From Pseudomonas fluorescens (GTDB lineage: Bacteria; Pseudomonadota; Gammaproteobacteria; Pseudomonadales; Pseudomonadaceae): a stretch of DNA of 64,000 bases. This document shows, piece after piece, positions 54,625 to 64,000 of the stretch. The number at the start of each line of letters is the position of its first letter. Positions within the stretch are counted from its first letter, which is position 1. The stretch is from contig NZ_LACH01000002.1 in NCBI RefSeq assembly GCF_000968015.1, forward strand, positions 134,840-198,839, in the 5' to 3' direction. A model generated the notes under the pieces. The model saw nothing but the letters and a program-made list of their open reading frames with translations, had not been told where the DNA came from and made no database searches. Both the position numbers and the translations under genes were made by a program.

Positions 54625-55788
54625 TCAGGCCTTGGCCCGGCTTTCCAGGACTTCAACGGCTGGCAGCACCTTGCCTTCGACGAATTCGAGGAACGCGCCG
54701 CCACCGGTAGAAATGTAGGAGATCTGATCGGCAACGCCATATTTATCGATGGCGGCCAGGGTGTCACCGCCGCCAGCGATGGAGAATGCCGAGCTTTCGG
54801 CGATGGCCTGGGCCAGGACTTTGGTGCCATTACCGAACTGGTCGAATTCGAACACGCCTACCGGGCCGTTCCACAGGATGGTCTTGGACGACTTCAGCAG
54901 CTCGGCGAAATTCGCCGCAGTCTGTGGGCCGATGTCCAGGATCATGTCGTCTGCGGCCACATCAGCGATCAGCTTGACGGTCGCGGTTGCGCTTTCAGCG
55001 AATTCCTTGGCAACCACGACGTCGACCGGCAGCGGCACGCTGACCTTGGCGGCGATGGCGCGAGCGGTGTCCAGCAGATCCGGCTCGTACAGGGACTTGC
55101 CGACCGGGTGACCGGCAGCGGCCAGGAAGGTGTTGGCAATGCCGCCGCCGACGATCAGCTGGTTGCAGATCTGGCTCAGGCTGTTCAGCACGTCGAGTTT
55201 GGTCGACACCTTGGAGCCGGCAACGATTGCAGCCATAGGCTGGGCCGGGGCGCCGAGGGCTTTGCCCAGTGCGTCCAGTTCGGCAGCCAGCAACGGGCCA
55301 GCGGCCGCGACTTTGGCGAACTTGGCCACGCCATGGGTCGAACCCTCGGCGCGGTGAGCGGTGCCGAAGGCATCCATCACGAACACGTCGCACAGGGCGG
55401 CGTATTGCTGGGCCAGTTCGTCAGCGTTCTTTTTCTCGCCTTTGTTGAAGCGCACGTTTTCGAACAGCACGATGTCGCCGGCCTTCACGTCAACGCCGCC
55501 CAGGTAATCGGCCACCAGCGGCACTTCACGCCCCAGAGCCTTGCTCAGGTAGTCAGCAACTGGCTTGAGGCTGTTCTCGGCCGAGAACTCGCCTTCGGTC
55601 GGACGGCCAAGGTGCGAGCAGACCATTACGGCCGCGCCTTTTTCCAGGGCCAGCTTGATGGTCGGCAGCGAGGCCAGGATTCGCGCATCGCTGGTGACAA
55701 CACCGTCCTTGACTGGGACGTTGAGGTCTTCGCGGATCAGTACGCGCTTACCTTGCAGATCGAGGTCGGTCATCTTCAACACGGTCAT
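54625..55788 (-). CDS. pgk: Phosphoglycerate kinase
   Basis: 387 residues. N-terminal substrate-binding [14 protein letters not shown] and [15 protein letters not shown]-binding [13 protein letters not shown] region and C-terminal [16 protein letters not shown], ending [17 protein letters not shown]. Transfers phosphate from 1,3-bisphosphoglycerate to ADP. ATG 55788 ([14 protein letters not shown]) chosen; the MRP-extended frame lacks a better site. Twelve bases after the epd stop, so translationally linked with it. Confidence 0.96.
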   Translation of the reverse strand: MTVLKMTDLDLQGKRVLIREDLNVPVKDGVVTSDARILASLPTIKLALEKGAAVMVCSHLGRPTEGEFSAENSLKPVADYLSKALGREVPLVADYLGGVDVKAGDIVLFENVRFNKGEKKNADELAQQYAALCDVFVMDAFGTAHRAEGSTHGVAKFAKVAAAGPLLAAELDALGKALGAPAQPMAAIVAGSKVSTKLDVLNSLSQICNQLIVGGGIANTFLAAAGHPVGKSLYEPDLLDTARAIAAKVSVPLPVDVVVAKEFAESATATVKLIADVAADDMILDIGPQTAANFAELLKSSKTILWNGPVGVFEFDQFGNGTKVLAQAIAESSAFSIAGGGDTLAAIDKYGVADQISYISTGGGAFLEFVEGKVLPAVEVLESRAKA

Positions 55789-55800
55789 GGGTCGCATTTC

Positions 55801-56853
55801 CTACTGTTTTGGAGAGGCAGCTGCTTGCAGATAGTGTTCTGCAACGTCCAGCATTCGGTTGGCAAAACCCCATTCGTTGTCGAACCAGGCCAGGATGTTC
55901 ACCAGCCGTGGGCCGGAAACTCGGGTCTGACTGGCATCGACGATGGCCGAATGTGGGTCATGGTTGAAATCACAACTGGCGTGAGGCAACTCGGTATAGG
56001 CCAGAAGACCCTTGAGCGGGCCGCTGGTGGCGGCCTCGCGCAAAATCCGGTTGACCTCGGTGGCGTCGGTATCGCTCACGGTCTGCATCGTAATGTCGAG
56101 GCAAGACACGTTAACCGTCGGCACCCGCACGGCTTTGGCCTGAATTCTCCCGGCAAGTTCCGGTAACAGGCGTTCGATGCCGCGCGCCAGACCAGTGGAC
56201 ACCGGAATCACCGACTGAAACGCCGAACGGGTGCGCCGCAAGTCTTCGTGATGATAGGCATCGATCACCGGCTGATCGTTCATCGCCGAGTGAATGGTGG
56301 TGATCGACACGTATTCCAGACCAATGGCCTGATCCAGCAGGCGCAACAGCGGCACGCCGCAGTTGGTGGTGCAGGACGCGTTGGACACCAGCAACTCATC
56401 ACCGGTCAGGCAATCCTGGTTCACGCCGTAGACGATGGTGGCGTCGACATCCGCTTCGCTGGCCATCGGCTGGGAAAACAGCACGCGCGGCGCACCGGCG
56501 TCGAGGAAACGCTGGCCGTCTTCACGAGTGTGGTAAGCGCCGGAGCACTCCAGTACCAGATCGACGCCCAGTGACGCCCAATCGATGCCTTCGGGGGTGG
56601 CACTGCGCAGGACCTTCACGCAGTCGCCATTAATATGCAGACAATCGCCGTCGACCTTCACTTCCCCGGGAAAACGCCCGTGAGTGGAGTCGAAGCGTGT
56701 CAGGTATTCGATGCTGGCCATGTCCGCCAGATCGTTGATCGCAACAATTTCAAACCCGGCCTTATCGCCTCGCTCAAACAACGCACGCAAGACGCAACGA
56801 CCAATCCGGCCGTAGCCGTTGAGTGCAACTTTGTAAGGACGCGGTTGAGGCAT
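55801..56853 (-). CDS. epd: D-erythrose-4-phosphate dehydrogenase
   Basis: 350 residues of the GAPDH superfamily: ALNGYGRIGRCVLRALFE, then catalytic cysteine in SNASCTTNCGVPLLRLLD. The enzyme oxidises erythrose-4-phosphate towards pyridoxal 5'-phosphate. It is distinguished from GAPDH by the GKVL-less loop pattern and by position between tkt and pgk, the usual epd place in gammaproteobacteria. ATG 56853 (MPQPRPYKVALNGYG) preferred to a frame 45 bases longer. Confidence 0.93.
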   Translation of the reverse strand: MPQPRPYKVALNGYGRIGRCVLRALFERGDKAGFEIVAINDLADMASIEYLTRFDSTHGRFPGEVKVDGDCLHINGDCVKVLRSATPEGIDWASLGVDLVLECSGAYHTREDGQRFLDAGAPRVLFSQPMASEADVDATIVYGVNQDCLTGDELLVSNASCTTNCGVPLLRLLDQAIGLEYVSITTIHSAMNDQPVIDAYHHEDLRRTRSAFQSVIPVSTGLARGIERLLPELAGRIQAKAVRVPTVNVSCLDITMQTVSDTDATEVNRILREAATSGPLKGLLAYTELPHASCDFNHDPHSAIVDASQTRVSGPRLVNILAWFDNEWGFANRMLDVAEHYLQAAASPKQ

Positions 56854-56907
56854 GGGGTTCTCGATAGACGCAGGCAGACGAATTCTCGTTAACAACACAA
56901 TCCCCCC

Positions 56908-57007
56908 GTAGGAGCTGTCGAGTGAAACGAGGCTGCGATCTTTTGATCCTGATCTTAAAAAAACAAGATCAAAAGATCGCAGCCTCGTTTCACTCGACAG
57001 CTCCTAC
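56908..57007. repeat. Long inverted repeat, 'GTAGGAGCTGTCGAGT' family
   Basis: GTAGGAGCTGTCGAGTGAAA ... GATCTTTTGAT with the reverse complement downstream, AAAAAAAC loop. Same family as 744-844, with a few substitutions (GTGAAACG versus GTGGAACG). Located between tkt and epd. Confidence 0.9.
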
Positions 57008-57043
57008 AGGGACCGCGGCGGTCATAAAACCGCCGCGTTGTGT

Positions 57044-59041
57044 TTAGTCTTCCAGCAGCTCTTCAGCCTGACCCAGGATGTTTTCCAGGGTGAAGCCGAA
57101 TTCTTCGAACAAGGCAGGCGCAGGCGCCGACTCGCCGTAGGTGGTCATGCCGATCACGCGGCCTTCCAGGCCCACGTACTTGTACCAATAGTCCGCGTGC
57201 GCGGCTTCGATGGCGATACGGGCGCTGACCTGCAACGGCAGAACCGCTTGCTTGTAACCGGCGTCCTGAGCATCGAACACGCTAGTGCAAGGCATCGAAA
57301 CAACACGCACCTTGCGACCTTGTTCAGTCAGCTTGTCGTAGGCCTGAACCGCCAGAGCGACTTCGGAACCGGTGGAGATCAGGATCAACTCAGGCTCGCC
57401 GTCGCAGTCCTTCAACACGTAACCGCCACGCGCGATGTCGGCGATCTGGAACGCATTACGGGTTTGGTGCTGCAGGTTCTGACGCGAGAAGATCAGCGCC
57501 GAAGGGCCGTCCTTGCGCTCCAGAGCCAGTTTCCAGCACACCGCCGATTCAACGGCATCGGCTGGGCGCCAGGTGTCGAGGTTCGGCGTGCTGCGCAGGC
57601 TGGTCAGTTGCTCGATCGGCTGGTGAGTCGGACCGTCTTCGCCCAGACCGATGGAGTCGTGGGTGTAGACGAACACGACACGCTGCTTCATCAGCGAGGC
57701 CATGCGCACGGCGTTGCGGGCATATTCCATGAACATCAGGAAGGTCGCGCCGTAAGGCACCAGACCGCCATGCAAGGCCACACCGTTCATGATCGCGCTC
57801 ATGCCGAACTCGCGAACGCCGTAGTACATGTAGTTGCCGCTGGCGTCTTCAGCCGTCACACCTTTGCAACCTTTCCACAGGGTCAGGTTGGAACCGGCCA
57901 GGTCAGCGGAGCCGCCCAGCAGCTCAGGCAGCAGAGGGCCGTAGGCATTCAATGCGTTCTGGCTGGCTTTACGGCTGGCGATGGTTTCGCCTTTGGCAGC
58001 GACTTCAGCAATATAAGCAGAGGCTTTTTCAGCGAAGTCTTCCGGCAGGTCGCCACTCAGACGACGAATCAGCTCGTTGGCCAACTCAGGGAAGGCAGCG
58101 GAGTAGGCAGCGAAACGCTGATCCCATTCGGCTTCGGCCGCGCGACCAGATTCCTTGGCGTCCCACTCGGCGTAAATGTTGGCCGGGATTTCGAACGGAC
58201 CGTGGTTCCATTTCAGCGCAGCGCGGGTCAGAGCGATTTCCGCGTCACCCAATGGGGCGCCATGGCAGTCTTCTTTACCTTGCTTGTTCGGCGAACCGAA
58301 ACCGATGGTGGTCTTGCAGCAGATCAGCGTCGGCTGCTCGCTTTTGCGCGCGGTTTCGATCGCGATCTTGATCTCTTCAGGGTCGTGACCGTCGACGTTG
58401 CGGATCACCTGCCAGTTGTAGGCTTCGAAACGCTTAGGGGTGTCATCGGTGAACCAGCCTTCGACTTCGCCGTCGATGGAGATGCCGTTGTCGTCGTAGA
58501 AGGCAATCAGTTTGCCCAGGCCCAAAGTACCGGCCAGGGAGCCGACTTCGTGGGAAATGCCTTCCATCATGCAGCCATCACCCAGGAACACGTAGGTGTG
58601 GTGGTCAACAACATTGTGGCCCGGACGGTTGAACTGCGCCGCCAGGACTTTTTCTGCCAGGGCAAAACCAACGGCGTTGGCCAGGCCTTGGCCCAGTGGA
58701 CCGGTGGTGGTTTCAACGCCTGGGGTGTAGCCCAATTCCGGGTGACCCGGGGTGCGGCTGTGCAGCTGGCGGAAGTTCTTCAGGTCATCGATCGACAGGT
58801 CGTAGCCGGTCAGGTGCAGCAGCGAGTAGATCAGCATCGAGCCGTGACCGTTGGACAGCACGAAGCGGTCACGGTCGGCGAACGATGGATTGCTCGGGTT
58901 GTGCTTCAGGTAGTCACGCCAAAGTACTTCGGCGATATCCGCCATACCCATAGGGGCACCGGGATGGCCGCTGTTGGCTTTTTGCACGGCATCCATGCTG
59001 AGGGCACGAATGGCGTTGGCACGCTCACGACGGCTGGGCAT
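57044..59041 (-). CDS. tkt: Transketolase
   Basis: 665-residue thiamine-diphosphate enzyme of the pentose phosphate pathway. N-terminal [35 protein letters not shown], the cofactor region [18 protein letters not shown], and the C-terminal [25 protein letters not shown] eight bases before ATG 59041; the longer frame is discarded. First gene of the leftward tkt-epd-pgk group, divergent from the metK operon. Confidence 0.96.
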   Translation of the reverse strand: MPSRRERANAIRALSMDAVQKANSGHPGAPMGMADIAEVLWRDYLKHNPSNPSFADRDRFVLSNGHGSMLIYSLLHLTGYDLSIDDLKNFRQLHSRTPGHPELGYTPGVETTTGPLGQGLANAVGFALAEKVLAAQFNRPGHNVVDHHTYVFLGDGCMMEGISHEVGSLAGTLGLGKLIAFYDDNGISIDGEVEGWFTDDTPKRFEAYNWQVIRNVDGHDPEEIKIAIETARKSEQPTLICCKTTIGFGSPNKQGKEDCHGAPLGDAEIALTRAALKWNHGPFEIPANIYAEWDAKESGRAAEAEWDQRFAAYSAAFPELANELIRRLSGDLPEDFAEKASAYIAEVAAKGETIASRKASQNALNAYGPLLPELLGGSADLAGSNLTLWKGCKGVTAEDASGNYMYYGVREFGMSAIMNGVALHGGLVPYGATFLMFMEYARNAVRMASLMKQRVVFVYTHDSIGLGEDGPTHQPIEQLTSLRSTPNLDTWRPADAVESAVCWKLALERKDGPSALIFSRQNLQHQTRNAFQIADIARGGYVLKDCDGEPELILISTGSEVALAVQAYDKLTEQGRKVRVVSMPCTSVFDAQDAGYKQAVLPLQVSARIAIEAAHADYWYKYVGLEGRVIGMTTYGESAPAPALFEEFGFTLENILGQAEELLED

Positions 59042-59246
59042 CGCTGTTCTCCTGCGGATATTGAATCGAGAGTGAATAAAACGAAACGGAAAAAAGGCGA
59101 GCATTTTCCCTCACCCACCCGCCTCGGGGCAATGACAGATAGTCATCTGAAGGCGTTTTTCCGGCGGATAAAGTCGCATTTGCCTGGTGAAACCTTTCCG
59201 CTGACGATTTGTAGAGTGACCCATTCCCCGAGAAGTGCCATCTATC

Positions 59247-59276
59247 GAGCAATATCAAAACTTTTTGATATTGCTC
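59247..59276. promoter_or_regulatory. 30-bp palindrome, likely operator of the ArsR-methyltransferase regulator
   Basis: GAGCAATATCAAAA and TTTTGATATTGCTC are perfect complements with a CT centre. It ends directly before a plausible -35 box (TTGCGG, 59277-59282). The protein encoded at 59315 carries an ArsR helix-turn-helix. ArsR-family regulators commonly bind such A/T-rich palindromes near their own promoter. Binding is inferred. Confidence 0.7.
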
Positions 59277-59305
59277 TTGCGGTGTTTTCTGACCGTCACT
59301 AGACT
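59277..59305 (+). promoter_or_regulatory. Candidate sigma70 promoter before the regulator gene
   Basis: TTGCGG (59277-59282), a 17-base spacer, TAGACT (59300-59305). The expected start point (about 59312) is only about three bases before ATG 59315, suggesting a leaderless message; no ribosome site is visible before that ATG. Confidence 0.45.
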
Positions 59306-59314
59306 GCTGGCCTT

Positions 59315-60310
59315 ATGAGTTTACGTGCGCCTTCCATTCGACATGACGATTGCGATGAGCTGGCGGCCCTGTGCAAGGCCGGCGGCGATCCTCTGCGGCT
59401 GAATGTATTGCGCGCGCTGGCCAACGATTCGTTTGGCGTACTGGAGCTGGCGCAGATCTTTGGCATCGGCCAGTCCGGCATGAGTCATCACCTCAAGGTA
59501 TTGGCCCAGGCCGAACTGGTGGCGACGCGCCGTGAAGGCAACGCGATTTTCTACCGTCGCGCCCTGCCCCACACCGACCTGCCGGGTGGCAAGCTGCATG
59601 CCGCGCTACTGGAAGAAGTGGACAACCTGACCCTGCCTGCCGATGTGCAGTCGCGGATCGGTCAGGTCCATGGGCAACGAGCGGCGGCCAGCCAAGACTT
59701 TTTCTCACGGGTCGCGGAGAAGTTTCGTGCCCAGCAAGACTTGATCGCCGGTCTGCCGCAATACCGCGAAAGCGTAGTGGCATTGCTCGACAAGCTGAGT
59801 TTCAGCGAAGGCGCCACGGCCATCGAAGTCGGCCCCGGAGATGGCGCATTCCTGCCGGAACTGGCGCGCCGCTTTACACAGGTCACGGCGCTGGACAACA
59901 GCCCGGCGATGCTCGAACTGGCGCGCCAGGTTTGCGAACGTGAAACGCTGGCTAACGTCAGCCTTCAATTGGCCGATGCATTGAACGGTGTCCGCCTCAA
60001 GGCTGACTGCGTTGTACTGAACATGGTGCTGCACCATTTCGCCGCGCCGGCCGAAGCACTCAAGCACATGGCCAACTTGCTGCAACCGGGCGGTAGCCTG
60101 CTCGTGACAGAGTTATGTAGCCACAACCAGAGTTGGGCCAGGGAGGCCTGCGGTGATCTATGGTTGGGGTTTGAACAGGACGATTTGGCCCGTTGGGCCA
60201 CCGCTGCGGGACTCGCTCCCGGGGAAAGCCTCTATGTAGGCTTACGTAATGGTTTCCAGATCCAGGTCCGCCATTTTCAGCGACCGGCTGGCGACACTCA
60301 CCATCGGTAA
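59315..60310 (+). CDS. ArsR-type regulator fused to a SAM-dependent methyltransferase domain
   Basis: 331 residues. The N-terminal ArsR winged helix (about 15-100) contains VLELAQIFGIGQSGMSHHLK and ELVATRREGNAIFYR; the C-terminal Rossmann methyltransferase has motif I EVGPGDGAFLPELA (171-184) and NMVLHHFAAPAEALKHM. Adjacent to metK and transcribed with it, it likely senses S-adenosylmethionine or S-adenosylhomocysteine and controls this operon; SahR-type regulators are known to do so. No strong ribosome site. The metK gene follows after 18 bases. Confidence 0.85.
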   Translation: MSLRAPSIRHDDCDELAALCKAGGDPLRLNVLRALANDSFGVLELAQIFGIGQSGMSHHLKVLAQAELVATRREGNAIFYRRALPHTDLPGGKLHAALLEEVDNLTLPADVQSRIGQVHGQRAAASQDFFSRVAEKFRAQQDLIAGLPQYRESVVALLDKLSFSEGATAIEVGPGDGAFLPELARRFTQVTALDNSPAMLELARQVCERETLANVSLQLADALNGVRLKADCVVLNMVLHHFAAPAEALKHMANLLQPGGSLLVTELCSHNQSWAREACGDLWLGFEQDDLARWATAAGLAPGESLYVGLRNGFQIQVRHFQRPAGDTHHR

Positions 60311-60328
60311 ATTCAGGAAAAAATCGAG

Positions 60329-61519
60329 ATGAGCGAATACTCCCTCTTCACCTCCGAGTCCGTGTCCGAAGGACATCCGGACAAAATCGCCGACCAGATT
60401 TCCGATGCGGTGCTGGACGCCATCATTGCTGAAGACAAATTCGCCCGTGTCGCGGTCGAGACCCTGGTAAAAACCGGCGTTGCAATCATCGCAGGTGAAG
60501 TCACCACGTCGGCCTGGGTCGACCTGGAAGAGATCGTGCGTAACGTGATTCTGGACATCGGCTACAACAGTTCCGATGTCGGCTTCGACGGCGCCACGTG
60601 CGGCGTAATGAACATCATTGGCAAGCAGTCCCCTGACATCAACCAGGGTGTCGACCGTGCCAAGCCTGAAGATCAAGGCGCCGGCGATCAGGGCCTGATG
60701 TTCGGCTATGCCAGCAACGAAACCGACGTGCTGATGCCAGCACCGATCACCTTCTCGCACCAGCTGGTTCAGCGTCAGGCCGAAGCCCGTAAATCCGGCC
60801 TGCTGCCTTGGCTGCGCCCGGATGCCAAATCGCAAGTGACTTGCCGTTACGAAGGCGGCAAGGTTGTCGGTATCGACGCCGTTGTACTGTCGACTCAGCA
60901 CAACCCGGATGTGTCCTACAAAGACTTGCGCGAAGGCGTGATGGAACTGATCGTCAAGCACGTACTGCCTGCCGAACTGCTCTCCAAAGACACCCAGTTC
61001 CACATCAACCCGACTGGCCAGTTCATCATCGGCGGCCCGGTAGGCGACTGCGGTCTGACCGGTCGCAAGATCATCGTTGACAGCTACGGCGGCATGGCCC
61101 GTCACGGCGGCGGCGCGTTCTCCGGTAAAGATCCATCGAAGGTTGACCGCTCGGCCGCCTACGCGGGTCGTTACGTGGCTAAAAACATCGTGGCGGCCGG
61201 CCTGGCCGAGCGTTGCGAGATTCAGGTTTCCTACGCGATTGGTGTTGCTCAGCCGACGTCGATCTCGTTGAACACCTTCGGCACTGGCAAGATCAGCGAC
61301 GACAAAATCGTCAAACTGGTTCGCGAAGTGTTCGACCTGCGTCCATACGCAATCACCACCATGCTCGACCTGCTGCACCCGATGTACCAGGAAACCGCTG
61401 CGTACGGCCACTTCGGTCGCACCCCGGCAACCAAGACTGTGGGCGATGACACTTTCACCACTTTCACCTGGGAAAAGACCGACCGCGCCGACTCCTTGCG
61501 CGCTGCTGCCGGCCTGTAA
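60329..61519 (+). CDS. metK: S-adenosylmethionine synthetase
   Basis: 396 residues: [20 protein letters not shown] start, ATP-binding [32 protein letters not shown] and HFGR near the end. Makes S-adenosylmethionine from methionine and ATP. AGGAAAAAAT before ATG. Eighteen bases after the ArsR-methyltransferase gene, so part of the same operon. Terminator at 61537-61573. Confidence 0.97.
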   Translation: MSEYSLFTSESVSEGHPDKIADQISDAVLDAIIAEDKFARVAVETLVKTGVAIIAGEVTTSAWVDLEEIVRNVILDIGYNSSDVGFDGATCGVMNIIGKQSPDINQGVDRAKPEDQGAGDQGLMFGYASNETDVLMPAPITFSHQLVQRQAEARKSGLLPWLRPDAKSQVTCRYEGGKVVGIDAVVLSTQHNPDVSYKDLREGVMELIVKHVLPAELLSKDTQFHINPTGQFIIGGPVGDCGLTGRKIIVDSYGGMARHGGGAFSGKDPSKVDRSAAYAGRYVAKNIVAAGLAERCEIQVSYAIGVAQPTSISLNTFGTGKISDDKIVKLVREVFDLRPYAITTMLDLLHPMYQETAAYGHFGRTPATKTVGDDTFTTFTWEKTDRADSLRAAAGL

Positions 61520-61536
61520 GACTTCCCCGGCGGAAC

Positions 61537-61573
61537 CAAAAGCCCTGCACGGTTCGCTGTGCGGGGCTTTTTA
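61537..61573 (+). terminator. Terminator after metK
   Basis: AAAAGCCCTGCAC-GGTTCGCT-GTGCGGGGCTTTTT: strong stem with T run on the plus strand 18 bases after the metK stop. Confidence 0.88.
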
Positions 61574-61590
61574 TTGCGCGAAAATCGAAA

Positions 61591-61666
61591 GATCGCAGCC
61601 TCGTTTCTCTCGACAGCTCCTACAGGGATTTGTGTAGGAGCTGTCGAGTGAAACGAGGCTGCGATC
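61591..61666. repeat. Inverted 'GTAGGAGCTGTCGAGT' family pair, head-to-head
   Basis: Here the reverse-complement arm comes first (GATCGCAGCCTCGTTTCTCT) and the forward arm second (TGTAGGAGCTGTCGAGTGAA ...), the opposite order of 744-844 and 56908-57007. A GATTTGTG spacer lies between. Confidence 0.85.
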
Positions 61667-61756
61667 TCTTGATCTTCCTGCCTCTCGAAACACACCGAAA
61701 AACATCCTCGCTACCGACGCCCGAAAGCTGACTAGCCTTGAAAGCATTCTCCCTGA

Positions 61757-63445
<1,689 letters not shown>

Positions 63446-63544
63446 CGGCCGGCGATGCCCGCCAACCCGGGAACCCAATGGTGCCGCCGGGCTCAAACAC
63501 CCCGTCGCCACATCGATCCGATCGCTTTTTCACATGGAGCTTTT

Positions 63545-63940
63545 ATGAAACTTCTTTCACCGCTCGCCCTGTTGACCCTTTGCAGCGTGCTGGCCGCTCC
63601 GCTGATGGCCGCCGAAGAAGCTCCGGGCCTGACCGGCTGCGCCGCAAAGAAGCAGGGCATCATCAATCAGATTGAACTGGCCAAGTCTCACGGCAACGCC
63701 GATCAGCAGGCAGGCCTTGAAACGGCCCTGAGCGAAGTCACTGCTCATTGCACCGATGCTTCCCTGAAGAAAGAACGGGAGAACAAGGTGCTCGACGCCA
63801 AGCACGAAGTCAGCAAGCGTCAGGCTGACCTCGACAAGGCCATGAAGAAAGGCGACGCCGAGAAGATCAACAAGCGCAAAGACAAACTCGCCGAGTCCCG
63901 CAAGGAACTGCAGGACGCACTCGATGAGCTGGATAAGTAA
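63545..63940 (+). CDS. DUF1090 (YqjC-like) exported protein
   Basis: 131 residues with signal peptide (MKLLSPLALLTLCSVLAAPL, mature from AEEAPG). The mature part has two cysteines (GCAAKK and AHCTDAS) and a long charged helix (RENKVLDAKHEVSKRQADLD...) rich in lysine and aspartate. This is the DUF1090/YqjC family of small periplasmic proteins, function unknown. Lone gene; TGGAGC precedes ATG. Confidence 0.85.
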   Translation: MKLLSPLALLTLCSVLAAPLMAAEEAPGLTGCAAKKQGIINQIELAKSHGNADQQAGLETALSEVTAHCTDASLKKERENKVLDAKHEVSKRQADLDKAMKKGDAEKINKRKDKLAESRKELQDALDELDK

Positions 63941-63980
63941 GAAAGGGTAAAGGTCAGAGATTTGTGTTGGCCTTAAGGCA

Positions 63981-64000
63981 GTCTTCGCGAGCAGGCTCGC
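63981..64000. repeat. REP unit cut by the window end
   Basis: TCTTCGCGAGCAGGCTCGC is the start of another GTGGGAGCGAGC-family unit in reverse orientation. Confidence 0.6.

Noticed and set aside
59042..59314. SAM or SAH riboswitch before the metK operon
   Set aside because: The predicted transcript start leaves almost no leader, and the only structure is a DNA palindrome at the promoter.

Overview
The window is a stretch of chromosome from a fluorescent pseudomonad (Pseudomonas fluorescens group). The basis is gene order and protein content typical of that group (gbcAB, dgcAB, carnitine cdh/caiX, gbdR, cbcXWV and betIBA side by side, then fba-pgk-epd-tkt-metK), high-GC coding style, and intergenic spaces filled with Pseudomonas-type REP hairpins. 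No rRNA, tRNA, CRISPR array, intact transposase or prophage was seen.

Layout. 1-728: 3' part of a short-chain dehydrogenase. 869-3548: divergent gbcB/gbcA (glycine betaine to dimethylglycine). 3549-4339: long non-coding stretch with four perfect DnaA-box 9-mers in a tandem repeat. 4340-6184: exported aspartic-protease-like protein and a GNAT. 6324-14113: leftward operon for dimethylglycine demethylation (dipeptidase-like protein, DUF5943 protein, dgcA, dgcB, etfA, etfB). 14362-15986: LprI-like protein, a RelE/HigB toxin gene broken by a frameshift with its intact antitoxin, and a DUF3010 protein. 16125-22151: carnitine locus, cdhR divergent from caiX-cdhC-cdhA-cdhB plus a gamma-butyrobetaine dioxygenase gene. 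22521-25891: small hypothetical gene, gbdR, L-serine ammonia-lyase. 26327-36024: quaternary-amine ABC importer cbcXWV, choline carrier betT and betIBA. Together, 869-36024 form an almost complete route: choline, carnitine or gamma-butyrobetaine are imported and turned into glycine betaine, then dimethylglycine, sarcosine, glycine, serine and pyruvate. The sarcosine oxidase and glyA genes lie outside the window.

36308-50629: housekeeping and accessory genes (a TldD/TldE-like pair, an MFS exporter, dbpA, a BaiN-like flavoprotein, YccS, a periplasmic binding protein, ElaA, a winged-helix protein, a YgjP-like metallopeptidase, a REC-PAS-GGDEF-EAL protein). 50952-51620: a PL7 alginate lyase without signal peptide. 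52090-52727: the 3' end of fba is present twice as 60-bp perfect direct repeats flanking a small cassette with a single Ig-like gene; this is the best candidate for an undescribed mobile or site-specific element here. 52672-59041: leftward glycolysis/pentose-phosphate genes fba, two lipoprotein genes, pgk, epd, tkt. 59315-63940: an ArsR-methyltransferase fusion regulator with a 30-bp palindromic operator, metK, ligB and a DUF1090 gene.

All functional names rest on reading the protein sequences, not on a database search. Start codons were moved from the longest open frame where an internal ATG/GTG/TTG has a better ribosome-binding site or family fit.
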